Below are positions 1 to 8,933 of a stretch of 64,000 nucleotides of DNA, piece after piece. The DNA is from JAPOUP01 sp965221405 (GTDB lineage: Bacteria > Pseudomonadota > Alphaproteobacteria > Rhodobacterales > Rhodobacteraceae), in assembly GCA_965221405.1 (NCBI GenBank), contig CBDCSE010000003.1, positions 310,001 to 374,000 on the forward strand, read 5' to 3'. Position 1 is the first letter of the stretch; each line of letters begins with the position of its first letter. The notes beneath the pieces are model-generated. The model saw only the letters and a list, made by a program, of their open reading frames with translations, made no database searches and was not told the DNA's origin. A program made the translations under genes and the position numbers.

Positions 1-2
1 AT

Positions 3-209
3 CTCGTGAATATTTCCAGTTCGCTGGTGATTGGACTCGCCGTCAATGACGGTCAGGGATCGCCTGAATCATTGTGGACATCTTCGAGAATTGACGAGGA
101 CTGGCAGATCGAGCGATGGGGTGAGGATGCGGAAGCGGTTCATGACGCGTCACGTAAGCGCTTGGCGTTCCTGCAGGCCGCTAGATTCCTTGCGTTGGCC
201 CGTCGCTGA
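3..209 (+). CDS. ATP12 family F1-ATPase assembly chaperone, C-terminal part (cut by window start)
   Basis: The reading frame enters from the left edge and ends at TGA 207-209. The last 67 or so residues carry the stretch SRIDEDWQIERWGEDAEA followed by a helical ARFLALARR end, which I recognise as the C-terminus of ATP12, the chaperone that binds the alpha subunit of F1-ATPase during assembly. The GTG at 6 is internal, not a start. In Rhodobacterales I recall ATP12 lying just upstream of an aap/bzt amino-acid transporter; here that transporter begins at 4180, so the intervening 4 kb looks inserted (inference). Confidence 0.7.
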   Translation, partial: LVNISSSLVIGLAVNDGQGSPESLWTSSRIDEDWQIERWGEDAEAVHDASRKRLAFLQAARFLALARR

Positions 210-935
210 TCGCTGTGGCGGATCGTGGGGAGGAATGCCGGATTGGTGGCGGGCGGTACGGGACCGTGAATCCCCTGGTTCCATCGGGCTTCCGCACGAT
301 CCCGATGACCGGTCCCAGGCCGTGCTCCGCCAGCGCGGCCCCGGGCTTCGGACCCGCGTAGCCGCCGTCCGCCAACGGCCTGCGCACCTGCGGCGCCTTC
401 CCGGCATCGCCGGGATGACGGCCGGCGCCCCGTCCCGGTCCCGCACGTCCGCCCCGTGGACCCGGAGCGCGACCGGGAACCCCCCGACGTCCACCGTCAG
501 GTGCCGCCTGCGCCCCCTGGCCTTCCTGCCGGCGTCGTATCCCGCCGGCCCGCCCGCCTCCGTCGTCCTCACCGACTGGCTGCCGGTCGCGGCCGCCGTC
601 GGCTCGGGGGAACGACCGGCCCGTGCGCGCGCCAGGACCCGCAGCGCGTCCGGCATGCGCCCGGAGACGCCGCTGCCGCGCCATGCGTGGAAGTGGTTCC
701 GGATGGTCGTAAAGGGCGGAAAGCACCTGGGAACCGCCCGCCACCGGCATCCCGCCGCGGGCATGTACCGGATCGCGTCGGACGCCTCGCGCAGGTCGGT
801 CTTCAGGCGGCGGCCCAGCTTCGAGGGCGGCGGAAGCAGTGGCTCGATCACCGCCCGTTCCCCGTCTGTCAGGTCGCTTTCATATCGCTTCGACCTGCGG
901 CCATCCCCCTCGTGGGTGGTCCCGTCCCAGGCCAT
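210..935 (-). pseudogene. IS5 family transposase remnant, frameshifted and truncated
   Basis: From ATG 933-935 the minus strand encodes an IS5-type N-terminus (LTDGERAVIEPLLPPPSKLG, then CRWRAVPRCFPP and a region around VDVGGFPVALRVHGADVRD). Near 380-400 the coding frame switches to the one that reads ADGGYAGPKPGAALAEHGLG and VIGIVRKPDGTRGFTV. IS5/IS427-group elements sometimes use a programmed frameshift, but here the protein stops shortly after GFTV, before the C-terminal catalytic Glu region, so the copy is dead. It abuts the ATP12 gene on the left and a hicB remnant on the right. Confidence 0.7.
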
Positions 936-983
936 TGTGTCCTCCCTGTCCGGGTGAAAACTGACACGGAGATACCACATCCG

Positions 984-1217
984 GGGGAGGCCATCCACAT
1001 TCCAGGTCAAGCTCTTAGGGCCGCTTTTCACGAGGCGGTGGATGACTGCATCGAGGTCCGCGCGAAACTTGGCAGGGAGCCGCAGAAGCCCTACTCGGGC
1101 CGTGTCACGTTCAGGATTGATCCGGAGGTTCACCGACGCACGGCCCTGTTAGCCGAACTGGCTGGAAAGAGCCTAAACCAATGGGCTGAGGAGGTTCCTG
1201 GCCGCGCGGCCGATTGA
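984..1217 (+). pseudogene. HicB-family antitoxin remnant, N-terminus lost
   Basis: The 77-residue tail reads AAFHEAVDDCIEVRAKLG, then REPQKPYSGRVTFRIDPEVH and GKSLNQWAEEVPGRA, the pattern of the HicB C-terminal helix-containing region and its ribbon-helix-helix DNA-binding segment. The N-terminal half-RNase-H-like fold is missing: upstream the frame runs into the IS5 remnant. No hicA partner is visible on either side. It should be treated as a decayed toxin-antitoxin relic rather than a working antitoxin. Confidence 0.6.
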
Positions 1218-1256
1218 CGGGCTCCGCAGGAATGCTATCGGGTAACCTTGGCCAAG

Positions 1257-1448
1257 TCAGCTTCCATGGCCTATGGTTCTGGCCACGGCGATCCGACCGG
1301 CCCGGTCGCGGGCCCGCCACAGATCATGGGTCATCCGCGTCCCCAGCCAGGTTTCGGGAGTGGAGCCGAAAGCCTTCGAGAGGCGGCGGCTCGCCATGGC
1401 CTCGCGGTCGCCTTCCTCGCGTTCCTGATCGGACTGCCCGGCCAGCGC
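1257..1448 (-). pseudogene. HigA/VapI-type antitoxin C-terminal remnant
   Basis: The minus strand encodes MASRRLSKAFGSTPETWLG followed by MTHDLWRARDRAGRIAV, matching the end of HigA-type antitoxins, where the helix-turn-helix is followed by a signature of the form AFGST-TWL-YDLW. The N-terminal DNA-recognition part is absent or unreadable and no higB toxin is next to it. The identification rests on this motif alone. Confidence 0.5.
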
Positions 1449-1585
1449 CCGGACAGCGCCCGGACCGTCGCACGGGAAGCGGTCTCCATGATCGATGCAA
1501 ATTCCGTGCAACGATTTGTGGCAATTCCGGGAACTTCGTTCTATCATAGTGATATAAACGTTGCGAAAAGCGAATCGATCATTGC

Positions 1586-2881
1586 ATGGCTGGCTCCGAT
1601 CAAGCGCTCCTGGACTATATAGCGGCAAACCCCGGCGCAGGTCGGGCGGCGATCCGGCGGGCGGTTTCACCGGCTGACGATCCCTCCACGGTCTGGCGCG
1701 CACTTCGCCGTCTGGTCGATGGGGGCCGGCTTCAGGTGTCGGGCAAGGGCCGGGCGACCGGTTACACAATTGCCGGAGCCGCGGTGGTGCGCGCGCATCT
1801 GGCCACGCCCTATAACCGGCGCACGCCGGTGGGATACCGTCCGGGGTTTCTCGATGCCTATGTACCCAACAGGACCTTCTATCTGCCCGAGGCTGACCGG
1901 GTACGCCTGCGTGAGGCGGGGCGGCCGATCGGTGGGCCGATGGCGGCCGGCACCTATGCGCGGCGGATTCTGGAGCGGCTTCTTGTCGACCTGTCCTGGG
2001 CATCCTCGCGGATGGAAGGCAACACCTACGACATCCTGCAGACGGAAAGGCTAATTCGGTACGGTGAGGAGGCCGCGGGCAAGAACCGCAGGGAGGCGCT
2101 GATGATCCTCAATCACAAGGAGGCCATCCAGTATGTCGTCGATCATCTGGATGAGATCGAGCCGCGCCGTGTCGACCTGTTCGGTATCCACGCCCTGCTG
2201 TCTGACGGTCTTCTGGCGGATCCCGGAATGGCGGGACGGCTGCGCGTCGGGGCGGTGGGCATCACCCACTCAAGCTACAGGCCGCTTGATGACGCGGTCA
2301 GCATTGACGAGGAGTTCGACATCCTTCTGGCCAAATCCGCGGAGATCGCCGATCCTTTCGAACGGTCCTTTTTCCTGCTCGTCCACATTCCGTACCTGCA
2401 GGCCTTCGTTGACGTCAACAAGCGGACCTCCAGGGTGGCCGCGAATATTCCGCTTCTCAAGGCCGGTCTCGCTCCCATGTCATTCCTGACCATGGATGAC
2501 GGCGATTACGTTAACGGCCTGATCGGGGTCTATGAGCTCAACGACGTCGCGCTGCTGCGGGAGGCGTATATCGGCGCCTATCCCGCTTCGGCCGAAAGAT
2601 ACCGCATGCTCCGCGCCGAGGTCGAAACACCGGAAAAGGCGGCGCTCGCCTATCGCGACTTCGTGCGGAAGGCGGTGCGGCGCTGCGTGCTGGACTTCAG
2701 GGCGTTTCGGGCCGATGATGTCAGTTCCATGGCCGCCGAGGCCGGCATCCCCGAGGAGGACCGGCAGGCTGTGGTCGCGTATGTCGGCGAGCGGGTGCGC
2801 GGGCTTCACGAGGGCAACGTGATCCGTTACCGGCTGCGTCCGGAAGATCTGGACGGGCTCGCGCGGGAGACCGCGCGGTGA
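1586..2881 (+). CDS. Fic-domain protein with N-terminal winged helix; catalytic His replaced by Gln
   Basis: 431 residues. Residues 1-62 resemble a winged helix-turn-helix (RAAIRRAVSPADDPSTVWRA). Residues 140-146 (SSRMEGN) match the S/T-xxx-E-G/N inhibitory helix of class II Fic proteins, which blocks ATP binding by placing the Glu near the Fic Arg. The Fic motif is LQAFVDVNKRTSR at 271-283; in Doc/Fic proteins the first residue of HAFxDxNKRT is the catalytic His, here Gln272. Asp, Asn, Lys and Arg are kept. AMPylation by the usual mechanism is therefore doubtful, although this H-to-Q form may be normal for its subfamily. A short inverted pair, GCAACG 1508-1513 and CGTTGC 1559-1564, lies upstream. 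No antitoxin partner adjoins it. Confidence 0.85.
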   Translation: MAGSDQALLDYIAANPGAGRAAIRRAVSPADDPSTVWRALRRLVDGGRLQVSGKGRATGYTIAGAAVVRAHLATPYNRRTPVGYRPGFLDAYVPNRTFYLPEADRVRLREAGRPIGGPMAAGTYARRILERLLVDLSWASSRMEGNTYDILQTERLIRYGEEAAGKNRREALMILNHKEAIQYVVDHLDEIEPRRVDLFGIHALLSDGLLADPGMAGRLRVGAVGITHSSYRPLDDAVSIDEEFDILLAKSAEIADPFERSFFLLVHIPYLQAFVDVNKRTSRVAANIPLLKAGLAPMSFLTMDDGDYVNGLIGVYELNDVALLREAYIGAYPASAERYRMLRAEVETPEKAALAYRDFVRKAVRRCVLDFRAFRADDVSSMAAEAGIPEEDRQAVVAYVGERVRGLHEGNVIRYRLRPEDLDGLARETAR

Positions 2882-2894
2882 GGGCTTGACCGAA

Positions 2895-3018
2895 TGGGGC
2901 GTCAGGGGAATCGGCCCGGTGGAGGTCTTCCGCACGAAGGCATGATCGCCGACGCGAGGGAGAATGCCCGCGATCTCGCGTGCGCTGTCATTGAGAGGCT
3001 TACCGAAGAGGGCGTCAC
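2895..3018 (-). pseudogene. Tyrosine recombinase (phage/ICE integrase) fragment
   Basis: About 40 codons on the minus strand read GKPLNDSAREIAGILPRVGD followed by HAFVRKTSTGPIPLTP. This resembles the segment of P4-type integrases where a PLS-x-AREI-x-LPR-GDHVFTT-x-G-PISG pattern precedes the catalytic HxxR. No catalytic residues are present. The fragment is wedged between the 3' end of the Fic gene and the ISKra4 remnant. The call is a pattern match only. Confidence 0.4.
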
Positions 3019-3094
3019 ATGAGCGGACGGGAATCCGGACGGATTGACGTCGGTGGCCTGCGGAGCCGCGCCAATGACCGCGCACCGGAGACAG

Positions 3095-3978
3095 TCGCCA
3101 GGATCGACCTTCACCGCGTCGGAGGCGCGTTCCAGGCATTGCAGGAGATCGGGCACGAAGGTGACCCTGCGGCCCCCGAAGATCTCCTCGCACGTGTTCC
3201 GTATCCACTCCGCCCCGTCGGAGACGACGACTGGCCCGGCCGCGTCGTGCAGGCCCCGCCGCCGGGCCTCCCGGTCCAGCCGCGCCGCGAACGCCCTCGG
3301 TCTCCTCCCTGCGCATCGGGACGCCGGTCCCGTCGATGGAAAGATACATGCGCGGTTCCAGCGGCCTGGCGTCCAGGATCTCCTCCCGCCCGGAGCGGTC
3401 CGCCGCCTCGTCGAGCGCCAGCGCCCGGCGCTGGAGGGCACCCGGCGAGGCGTCCACCCCGGCGGGGTTCGCGACGTGACGGCTCGCCGCATCGAAGCTC
3501 CGGGCGGAACGGTCCCGGCGACGACGCCCGCCATCCCCGGCGTGACCGTCCCGCCCTCCAGCCCCAGCGCCCGGCCCGGCGGCAGGTATCCCCCGCCGCA
3601 GGAGCCGCAACGGAAATACGACCGCTCTACCCCGTCGAGGTCGGGCGTGCCCGAGGCCAGGTCCGCCGCCAGCCGCGGAAGCAGCGGCCCGAACTCCGCC
3701 GGCAGCGTCCTGCCGTCCGGACGGTGGCACGCCAGCGGTAGCGCGTCCCGCCCGATGTCGCGGCTCCGCACCTCGCCGCCCTCGATCCAGTACCGCGTGA
3801 ACCCGCCCTCGTGTTCGCGCACCAGCGGCGGGTGCACGGCCGCCCCGTCCTCTTCCGCGCTCCCTGCCCAATGCCTCTGAAAGCGCACCGTCAGCCGATT
3901 CTCCCGGCACTTCCCCGACACGCCTGCCAGGACAATGGGCCCCAAAAACGCCAGAGTCAAAAAACTTGGGCTACACCC
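3095..3978 (-). pseudogene. ISKra4-family element remnant (internally deleted copy)
   Basis: Two overlapping minus-strand frames give pieces of an ISKra4 transposase: FGPLLPRLAADLASGTPDLD, CGSCGGGYLPPGRALGLEGG, EPRMYLSIDGTGVPMRREET and GPVVVSDGAEWIRNTCEE. Compared with the second copy at 21559-23085 it lacks roughly 65 residues after the MRREET motif and everything after SDAVK, and it shifts frame between the zinc-finger region and the DGTG motif. A degraded 21-bp end, 3958-3978, matches the right TIR of the other copy at about 17 positions. The opposite end is missing. Non-functional. Confidence 0.65.
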
Positions 3979-4179
3979 GTTTCGAATTTCAAACTGAGAC
4001 ACTGCCGGGGAACTGGAGGCCTTGAAAAACCGGCAAGAGTCACATAAAATTGACCAATGGACAGAGTTCGGCACTTTTCCGGGCTGAAGTCCATCCTGTT
4101 GAATATTCCGCTCCGGGCAGGTCCTTTGGGTGAGTTCTGAGTGGATACCGATAAACCACCAGAGAGAGAGGAAGGAAAT

Positions 4180-5199
4180 ATGCGCAAATCGCTGATTTTA
4201 GGAACTGCCGCCGCGGCCGGTATTGCCGCTGGCGCTGCCAGCGCGGCCACGATTGATGACGTAATGGCGCGTGGCAATCTGAACTGCGGCACAAATACGG
4301 GTCTCGTCGGCTTTGCCGCGCCCGACGCGAATGGCAACTGGGATGGATTTGACGTAGGGCTTTGCCGGGCTGTCGCTGCGGCGGTTATCGGAGATCCGAT
4401 GGCTGTGGAATTCGTCTCAACAACCGGCAAGACACGGTTTACCGCCCTTGCCTCCGGCGAAATCGACCTGCTTGTCCGCAATACGACCTGGACGTTCTCA
4501 CGCGATGTGGACCTCAAGTTCACCTTTCTTGGTGTCAACTATTACGACGGTCAGGGCTTCATGGTTCCCAGAGAGCTCGGTGTAGCCTCCGCCAAGGATC
4601 TGGATGGCGCGACCGTCTGCATCCAGACAGGAACAACGACTGAGCTTAACCTTGCTGACTTTTTCCGCGTCAACAACATCAGCTACGAGCCGGTTCCGAT
4701 CGAAACGAATGCCGAAGCCCGGCAGCAATACCTGGCTGGTGCGTGCGATGTATACACCACGGACGCCTCGGGACTGGCCGCGACACGCGCATCGTTTGAT
4801 TCGCCGGACGATCACGTTATCCTGCCGGAAATCATATCCAAGGAGCCGCTTGGCCCGTTGGTCCGGCACGGTGACGACGTGTGGGCAGACATCGTACGTT
4901 GGACGCTAAATGCGCTCATCACGGCCGAGGAACTCGGTGTGACCTCAGCCAACATCAGTGAACTGGCTTCCGCGGCGGGCAACAATCCCGAGATCAACCG
5001 ACTTCTTGGCACGGAAGGTAATCTCGGCGAAATGCTTGGCCTTGACTCCGATTGGGCTGTAAGGGCAATCTCGGCGGTTGGCAACTACGGCGAACTGTTC
5101 GAAAGACATATCGGCGAGAACACTCCGATTGGCCTTGCGCGTGGCCTGAACGCGCAATGGACCGAAGGTGGGCTTCTGTACTCACCTCCGTTCAGGTGA
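4180..5199 (+). CDS. aapJ: General L-amino acid ABC transporter, periplasmic binding protein
   Basis: 339 residues beginning MRKSLILGTAAAAGIAAG with an Ala-cleaved signal peptide near residue 22. The start at 4180 is chosen for the GAGGAAGG ribosome site just before it; an in-frame ATG-like codon at 4141 would precede the signal. The mature protein has the AapJ/BztA features VMARGNLNCGTNTGLVGF, GFDVGLCRAVAAAV and TTGKTRFTALASGEIDLL. It captures acidic and other L-amino acids for the membrane complex encoded next door. The 200 bp upstream (3979-4179) separate it from ISKra4 debris and should hold its promoter. It is followed by a stem-loop and then the permease genes. Confidence 0.92.
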   Translation: MRKSLILGTAAAAGIAAGAASAATIDDVMARGNLNCGTNTGLVGFAAPDANGNWDGFDVGLCRAVAAAVIGDPMAVEFVSTTGKTRFTALASGEIDLLVRNTTWTFSRDVDLKFTFLGVNYYDGQGFMVPRELGVASAKDLDGATVCIQTGTTTELNLADFFRVNNISYEPVPIETNAEARQQYLAGACDVYTTDASGLAATRASFDSPDDHVILPEIISKEPLGPLVRHGDDVWADIVRWTLNALITAEELGVTSANISELASAAGNNPEINRLLGTEGNLGEMLGLDSDWAVRAISAVGNYGELFERHIGENTPIGLARGLNAQWTEGGLLYSPPFR

Positions 5200-5207
5200 T
5201 TTTGATG

Positions 5208-5236
5208 GCCGGGGCTGGGCTTGCCCAAGCCCCGGC
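5208..5236 (+). promoter_or_regulatory. Intercistronic stem-loop after aapJ
   Basis: GCCGGGGCTGGGC at 5208-5220 can pair with GCCCAAGCCCCGGC at 5223-5236 over a two-base loop with one bulged A. There is no U-run, so it is more likely an mRNA-stabilising or attenuating hairpin that keeps binding-protein mRNA in excess of permease mRNA than a full terminator (established behaviour for many binding-protein operons; role here inferred). Confidence 0.6.
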
Positions 5237-5307
5237 ACCAAACCGATCATGCCTTTCGACAGGCCGGGGTCTGGGGCCTGCCCTTTGAGCTCAGGCAGGA
5301 AAGCCAT

Positions 5308-6579
5308 ATGACGACGTTCACCGATCCTCCAAAGGAACCGACGTTTCGTCTGGGCATGCTGATTTACGATACAAGGTATCGTGCGCTGACAATACAGTGT
5401 GTCGCATTGATTGGGTTTATGCTTCTGGCGGCTTGGCTCATCAACAATACGCTCGTAAATCTAGCAACTCTCGGCAAACCGGTTGACTTCGGGTTTTTCC
5501 GTGACCCGGCAAGCTACGACATCAACCAAAGGCTTCTGGAATACACGTCGCGCGATACCCATCTGAGGGCATCATTTCTGGGATTACTCAACACCCTTCT
5601 GGTCGCGGTCCTGGGATGCATCACCGCAACCGTGGTCGGAGTGGTGATCGGTATCCTGCGCCTGAGCCGCAATTGGCTGGTCGCCCGGATCATGGCCGTC
5701 TACGTCGAGATGTTCCGTAATGTGCCGGTGCTTCTGTGGATTGTGCTTGCACTTGCGATCCTCATAGAAAGTCTTCCAAGACCGGCCGATTTCCGCGGAG
5801 AGGATCCGGTTGCCAGTATGGTGCTGTTCGATTCGGTCGCTATCACCAACCGGGGTGTGTACGTTCCCGAGCCGCTGTTTTCCCGGAGTCTCGGGGGGGT
5901 GCATTTCCTCGGTGAGAGCAGTCTGCGGTTTGCCGTATCGCTGGATCTAATCCTGATTCTGGCCGTTCTTTCCGTGAGCATTATTGCCGTCCGCTGGAAC
6001 CTGAGCCGCGCGAGGCGTGTTCAGGAACGCACCGGTGAACGGCCCGTAACATGGTACGTCACAGCGTTCCTGCTTGTCGGTCCGACCGTTGCCGTCCTGA
6101 TGGCCCTGGGTTTCCATTTGGGTTACCCGGAACTCAAGGGCTTTAATTTCACGGGAGGCACGCATCTGCGGAATTCGCTGATCGCTTTATGGCTTTCCCT
6201 GTCACTGTACACAGCGGCTTTCATCGCGGAGATCGTTCGGGGCGGCATACTGGCGATATCCAAGGGGCAGACGGAGGCGGCAGGCGCACTTGGACTGCGG
6301 TCCAATCGCATCATGTCGCTGGTGATACTCCCGCAGGCGCTTCGGGTCATCATCCCACCACTGATCTCCAACTTCCTGAACCTTACCAAGAACAGTTCCC
6401 TGGCAATCGCGGTTGGATACATGGATCTGACCGGCACTTTGGGTGGGATCACCCTTAACCAGACGGGTCGGGAGCTCGAATGCGTGCTCCTTCTGATGCT
6501 TGTATATCTCGGGATCAGCCTGTGCATTTCGGCGGTGATGAACTGGTACAACAGGAAAGTGAAACTGGTGGAGCGATAG
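5308..6579 (+). CDS. aapQ: General L-amino acid ABC transporter permease
   Basis: 423 residues. The start MTTFTDPPKEPTFRLGML at 5308 is preceded by CAGGAAAG; the longer frame from 5221 reads through the hairpin and is less likely. It is a HisM/GlnP-type inner-membrane permease: an N-terminal segment, a long periplasmic/cytoplasmic insertion, then the binding-protein-dependent transport domain with the EAA-like loop GGILAISKGQTEAAGALGLR near residue 320. AapQ-type proteins are longer than ordinary amino-acid permeases, and this one keeps the extra length. It pairs with AapM at 6581 to form the channel. Confidence 0.9.
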   Translation: MTTFTDPPKEPTFRLGMLIYDTRYRALTIQCVALIGFMLLAAWLINNTLVNLATLGKPVDFGFFRDPASYDINQRLLEYTSRDTHLRASFLGLLNTLLVAVLGCITATVVGVVIGILRLSRNWLVARIMAVYVEMFRNVPVLLWIVLALAILIESLPRPADFRGEDPVASMVLFDSVAITNRGVYVPEPLFSRSLGGVHFLGESSLRFAVSLDLILILAVLSVSIIAVRWNLSRARRVQERTGERPVTWYVTAFLLVGPTVAVLMALGFHLGYPELKGFNFTGGTHLRNSLIALWLSLSLYTAAFIAEIVRGGILAISKGQTEAAGALGLRSNRIMSLVILPQALRVIIPPLISNFLNLTKNSSLAIAVGYMDLTGTLGGITLNQTGRELECVLLLMLVYLGISLCISAVMNWYNRKVKLVER

Positions 6580-6580
6580 A

Positions 6581-7879
6581 ATGAACGAAACGTCCTTCTT
6601 TCGCAGTGACATGCTGCCGGAGCGGTCACCGCCGCCGACGTCGGTGGGGTTTCTGGGATGGCTGCGGGAGAATTTGTTCTCGAACTGGCAGAACGCGCTT
6701 CTAACCGCCGTTTCCATCGCGTTCATATATTACGTTCTCCAGGGAGTGCTTCCATGGATTTTCCAGTCGGTGTGGGCTGCGGACTCGCTGAATGAATGCC
6801 GCGAGATCATGAAAGCCACCTGGGGCGACACACATGGACACGCCTGTTGGGGGGTCATTAGGGAGAGATGGCTGCAGCTTCTGTTCGGTTTCTACCCGTC
6901 CGAGCAGTATTGGCGGCCGATCCTGGCATTCGTTCTGCTTCTGTTGGCGATAGCGCCGGTTCTGTTTCCCGAGGTTCCCAGGCGGCTGTTTTTCCTGACC
7001 GCCGCATATCCATTTCTTTTGCCATGGCTGATGTGGGGCGGCACCGTCTGGCTATTCACCGCGGTTGCGACCGGATTTGCGGTCGGGTGGTTGGCTTACC
7101 GCGTACTCGAGGCGCGAATCGGGTCGCTCGGTGCTTTCTCCAGTGCCGTTCTGCTGTCGGTTTTCTGGTGGATTTACCTTACCGGCCCGGTCTCCAGCGC
7201 ACTTAACGACATGGTTCCCATTGCTCTTGAGTCGGTTGAGAGTCGAGTGTTCGGTGGATTCATGCTGTCGATCCTGATCGGTGTCGTTGCGATAGGTTGC
7301 TCGCTGCCATTGGGGATCTGCCTTGCGCTTGGTCGCCAGTCTGACCTGCTTGTGGTCAAGGGTCTCTGTGTGGGTTTCATTGAGTTCATCCGCGGCGTAC
7401 CGTTGATCACTTTGCTGTTCGTCGCTTCAACGCTGCTGAACATATTCATGCCTCCGGGCACGGATTTCGACATCATCCTCAGGGTTATGATAATGGTGAC
7501 GCTCTTTGCCGCGGCGTATATGGCGGAGGTGATCCGAGGCGGGTTGGCGGCGCTGCCGAAAGGCCAGTATGAGGGGGCTGATTCGCTTGGCCTCGATTAC
7601 TGGCAGAGCCAGAGACTGATCATCATGCCGCAGGCACTGAAGATCTCGATCCCGGGGATCGTCTCGACGTTCATCGGCATTTTCAAGGATACCACTCTGG
7701 TATCGATTATCGCGCTTCTGGACCCGATCGGTCTGACAAACGCGATCCGCGCCGATACGGCCTGGAATGGAATCTACTGGGAGCTATTCGCCTTCATCGC
7801 GCTCCTGTTCTTCATTTTCTGTTTCGGAATGTCGCGCTACTCCATGTACCTGGAGCGGCGTCTCAGGACCGATCATTAA
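6581..7879 (+). CDS. aapM: General L-amino acid ABC transporter permease
   Basis: 432 residues, starting one base after the aapQ stop, so the two are translationally coupled. Several hydrophobic helices occur before the conserved transport domain; the EAA loop is GGLAALPKGQYEGADSLGLD near residue 325, followed by PQALKISIPGIVSTFIGIFK. The length and the Trp-rich N-terminal half match AapM/BztC. It is the second half of the heteromeric inner-membrane pore. Confidence 0.9.
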   Translation: MNETSFFRSDMLPERSPPPTSVGFLGWLRENLFSNWQNALLTAVSIAFIYYVLQGVLPWIFQSVWAADSLNECREIMKATWGDTHGHACWGVIRERWLQLLFGFYPSEQYWRPILAFVLLLLAIAPVLFPEVPRRLFFLTAAYPFLLPWLMWGGTVWLFTAVATGFAVGWLAYRVLEARIGSLGAFSSAVLLSVFWWIYLTGPVSSALNDMVPIALESVESRVFGGFMLSILIGVVAIGCSLPLGICLALGRQSDLLVVKGLCVGFIEFIRGVPLITLLFVASTLLNIFMPPGTDFDIILRVMIMVTLFAAAYMAEVIRGGLAALPKGQYEGADSLGLDYWQSQRLIIMPQALKISIPGIVSTFIGIFKDTTLVSIIALLDPIGLTNAIRADTAWNGIYWELFAFIALLFFIFCFGMSRYSMYLERRLRTDH

Positions 7880-7894
7880 GGGGGCAATGTAGAT

Positions 7895-8707
7895 ATGGCC
7901 GAGCGAGCCCGGCAGGCGCCGGAGGTGCCGGATGGACGTGAGATCGACCGCAGCCGGATGAGGGTGAGCGACGAAATCGCGATAGAGATAACGAACATGA
8001 ACAAGTGGTTCGGCGCGTTCCATGTTCTGCGCGACATCAATCTGACGGTCTACAATGGGGAACGGATCGTGATCTGCGGCCCTTCCGGTTCCGGCAAGTC
8101 AACACTGATCCGCTGCATCAACCGGTTGGAGGAGCACCAGAAGGGACGCATCGTTGTCGATGGCACGGAGATTACAAGTGATCTGAAGAATATCGACAGA
8201 ATCAGGTCGGAGGTCGGGATGTGCTTCCAGCATTTCAATCTCTTCCCGCACCTGACCATTCTCGACAACTGCACGCTCGCGCCGATCTGGGTTCGGAAAA
8301 CGCCCCGAAAGGAGGCGGTTGAGACGGCGATGCACTTTCTTGAGCGTGTCAGGATCCCGGAACAGGCCAACAAATTCCCGGGCCAGCTTTCAGGTGGCCA
8401 GCAGCAGCGCGCGGCCATTGCCCGCTCCCTGTGCATGCGGCCCCGGATCATGCTGTTCGATGAGCCGACATCGGCGCTTGATCCGGAGATGATAAAGGAG
8501 GTTCTGGATACGATGATCGAACTGGCGCAGGAAGGCATGACGATGCTCTGCGTGACCCATGAGATGGGATTCGCGCGTCAGGTCGCGAACCGGGTTATAT
8601 TCATGGACCAGGGCCAGATCGTTGAACAGAACGAGCCGGGGGCGTTTTTCGACAATCCCCGTTCGGATCGCACCAAGCTGTTTCTGAGCCAGATTCTCGG
8701 TCACTGA
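7895..8707 (+). CDS. aapP: General L-amino acid ABC transporter ATP-binding protein
   Basis: 270 residues with Walker A CGPSGSGKST (about 61-70), signature LSGGQQQRAA, Walker B IMLFDEPTSALD and a switch His in CVTHEMGFARQVA, the HisP/GlnQ subclass typical of polar amino-acid importers. It follows aapM by 15 bases and closes the operon. The 226 bp between it and the convergent gene at 8934 contain GC-rich short repeats but no clear intrinsic terminator. The first 20 or so residues are variable, so a start at the later ATG of MRVSDEIAI cannot be excluded. Confidence 0.92.
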   Translation: MAERARQAPEVPDGREIDRSRMRVSDEIAIEITNMNKWFGAFHVLRDINLTVYNGERIVICGPSGSGKSTLIRCINRLEEHQKGRIVVDGTEITSDLKNIDRIRSEVGMCFQHFNLFPHLTILDNCTLAPIWVRKTPRKEAVETAMHFLERVRIPEQANKFPGQLSGGQQQRAAIARSLCMRPRIMLFDEPTSALDPEMIKEVLDTMIELAQEGMTMLCVTHEMGFARQVANRVIFMDQGQIVEQNEPGAFFDNPRSDRTKLFLSQILGH

Positions 8708-8933
8708 TCCGGGTGTGGTAACCTCCCGGACGTATGCCGGTGTGACCGGGCTATCGTAAGGCGGGTGTCGATTGAGGCCGGATACGCCACCGGTCCCGGA
8801 GCGCGGCCTTCGGGGGCCCTCTGTCAAGGCCGGACCGGAACGTTCCCGTAAGAACGTCAGGCCGCGTATAATATGGTCGGAAAGGCGGAACGCCCGGAGT
8901 TCGGTCAACAGGGCTTGTCGCCATATGTGAGTG

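Noticed and set aside
8708..8933. GC-rich repeats after aapP considered as an intrinsic terminator.
   Set aside because: No stem followed by a U-run in either direction; termination mode cannot be stated.
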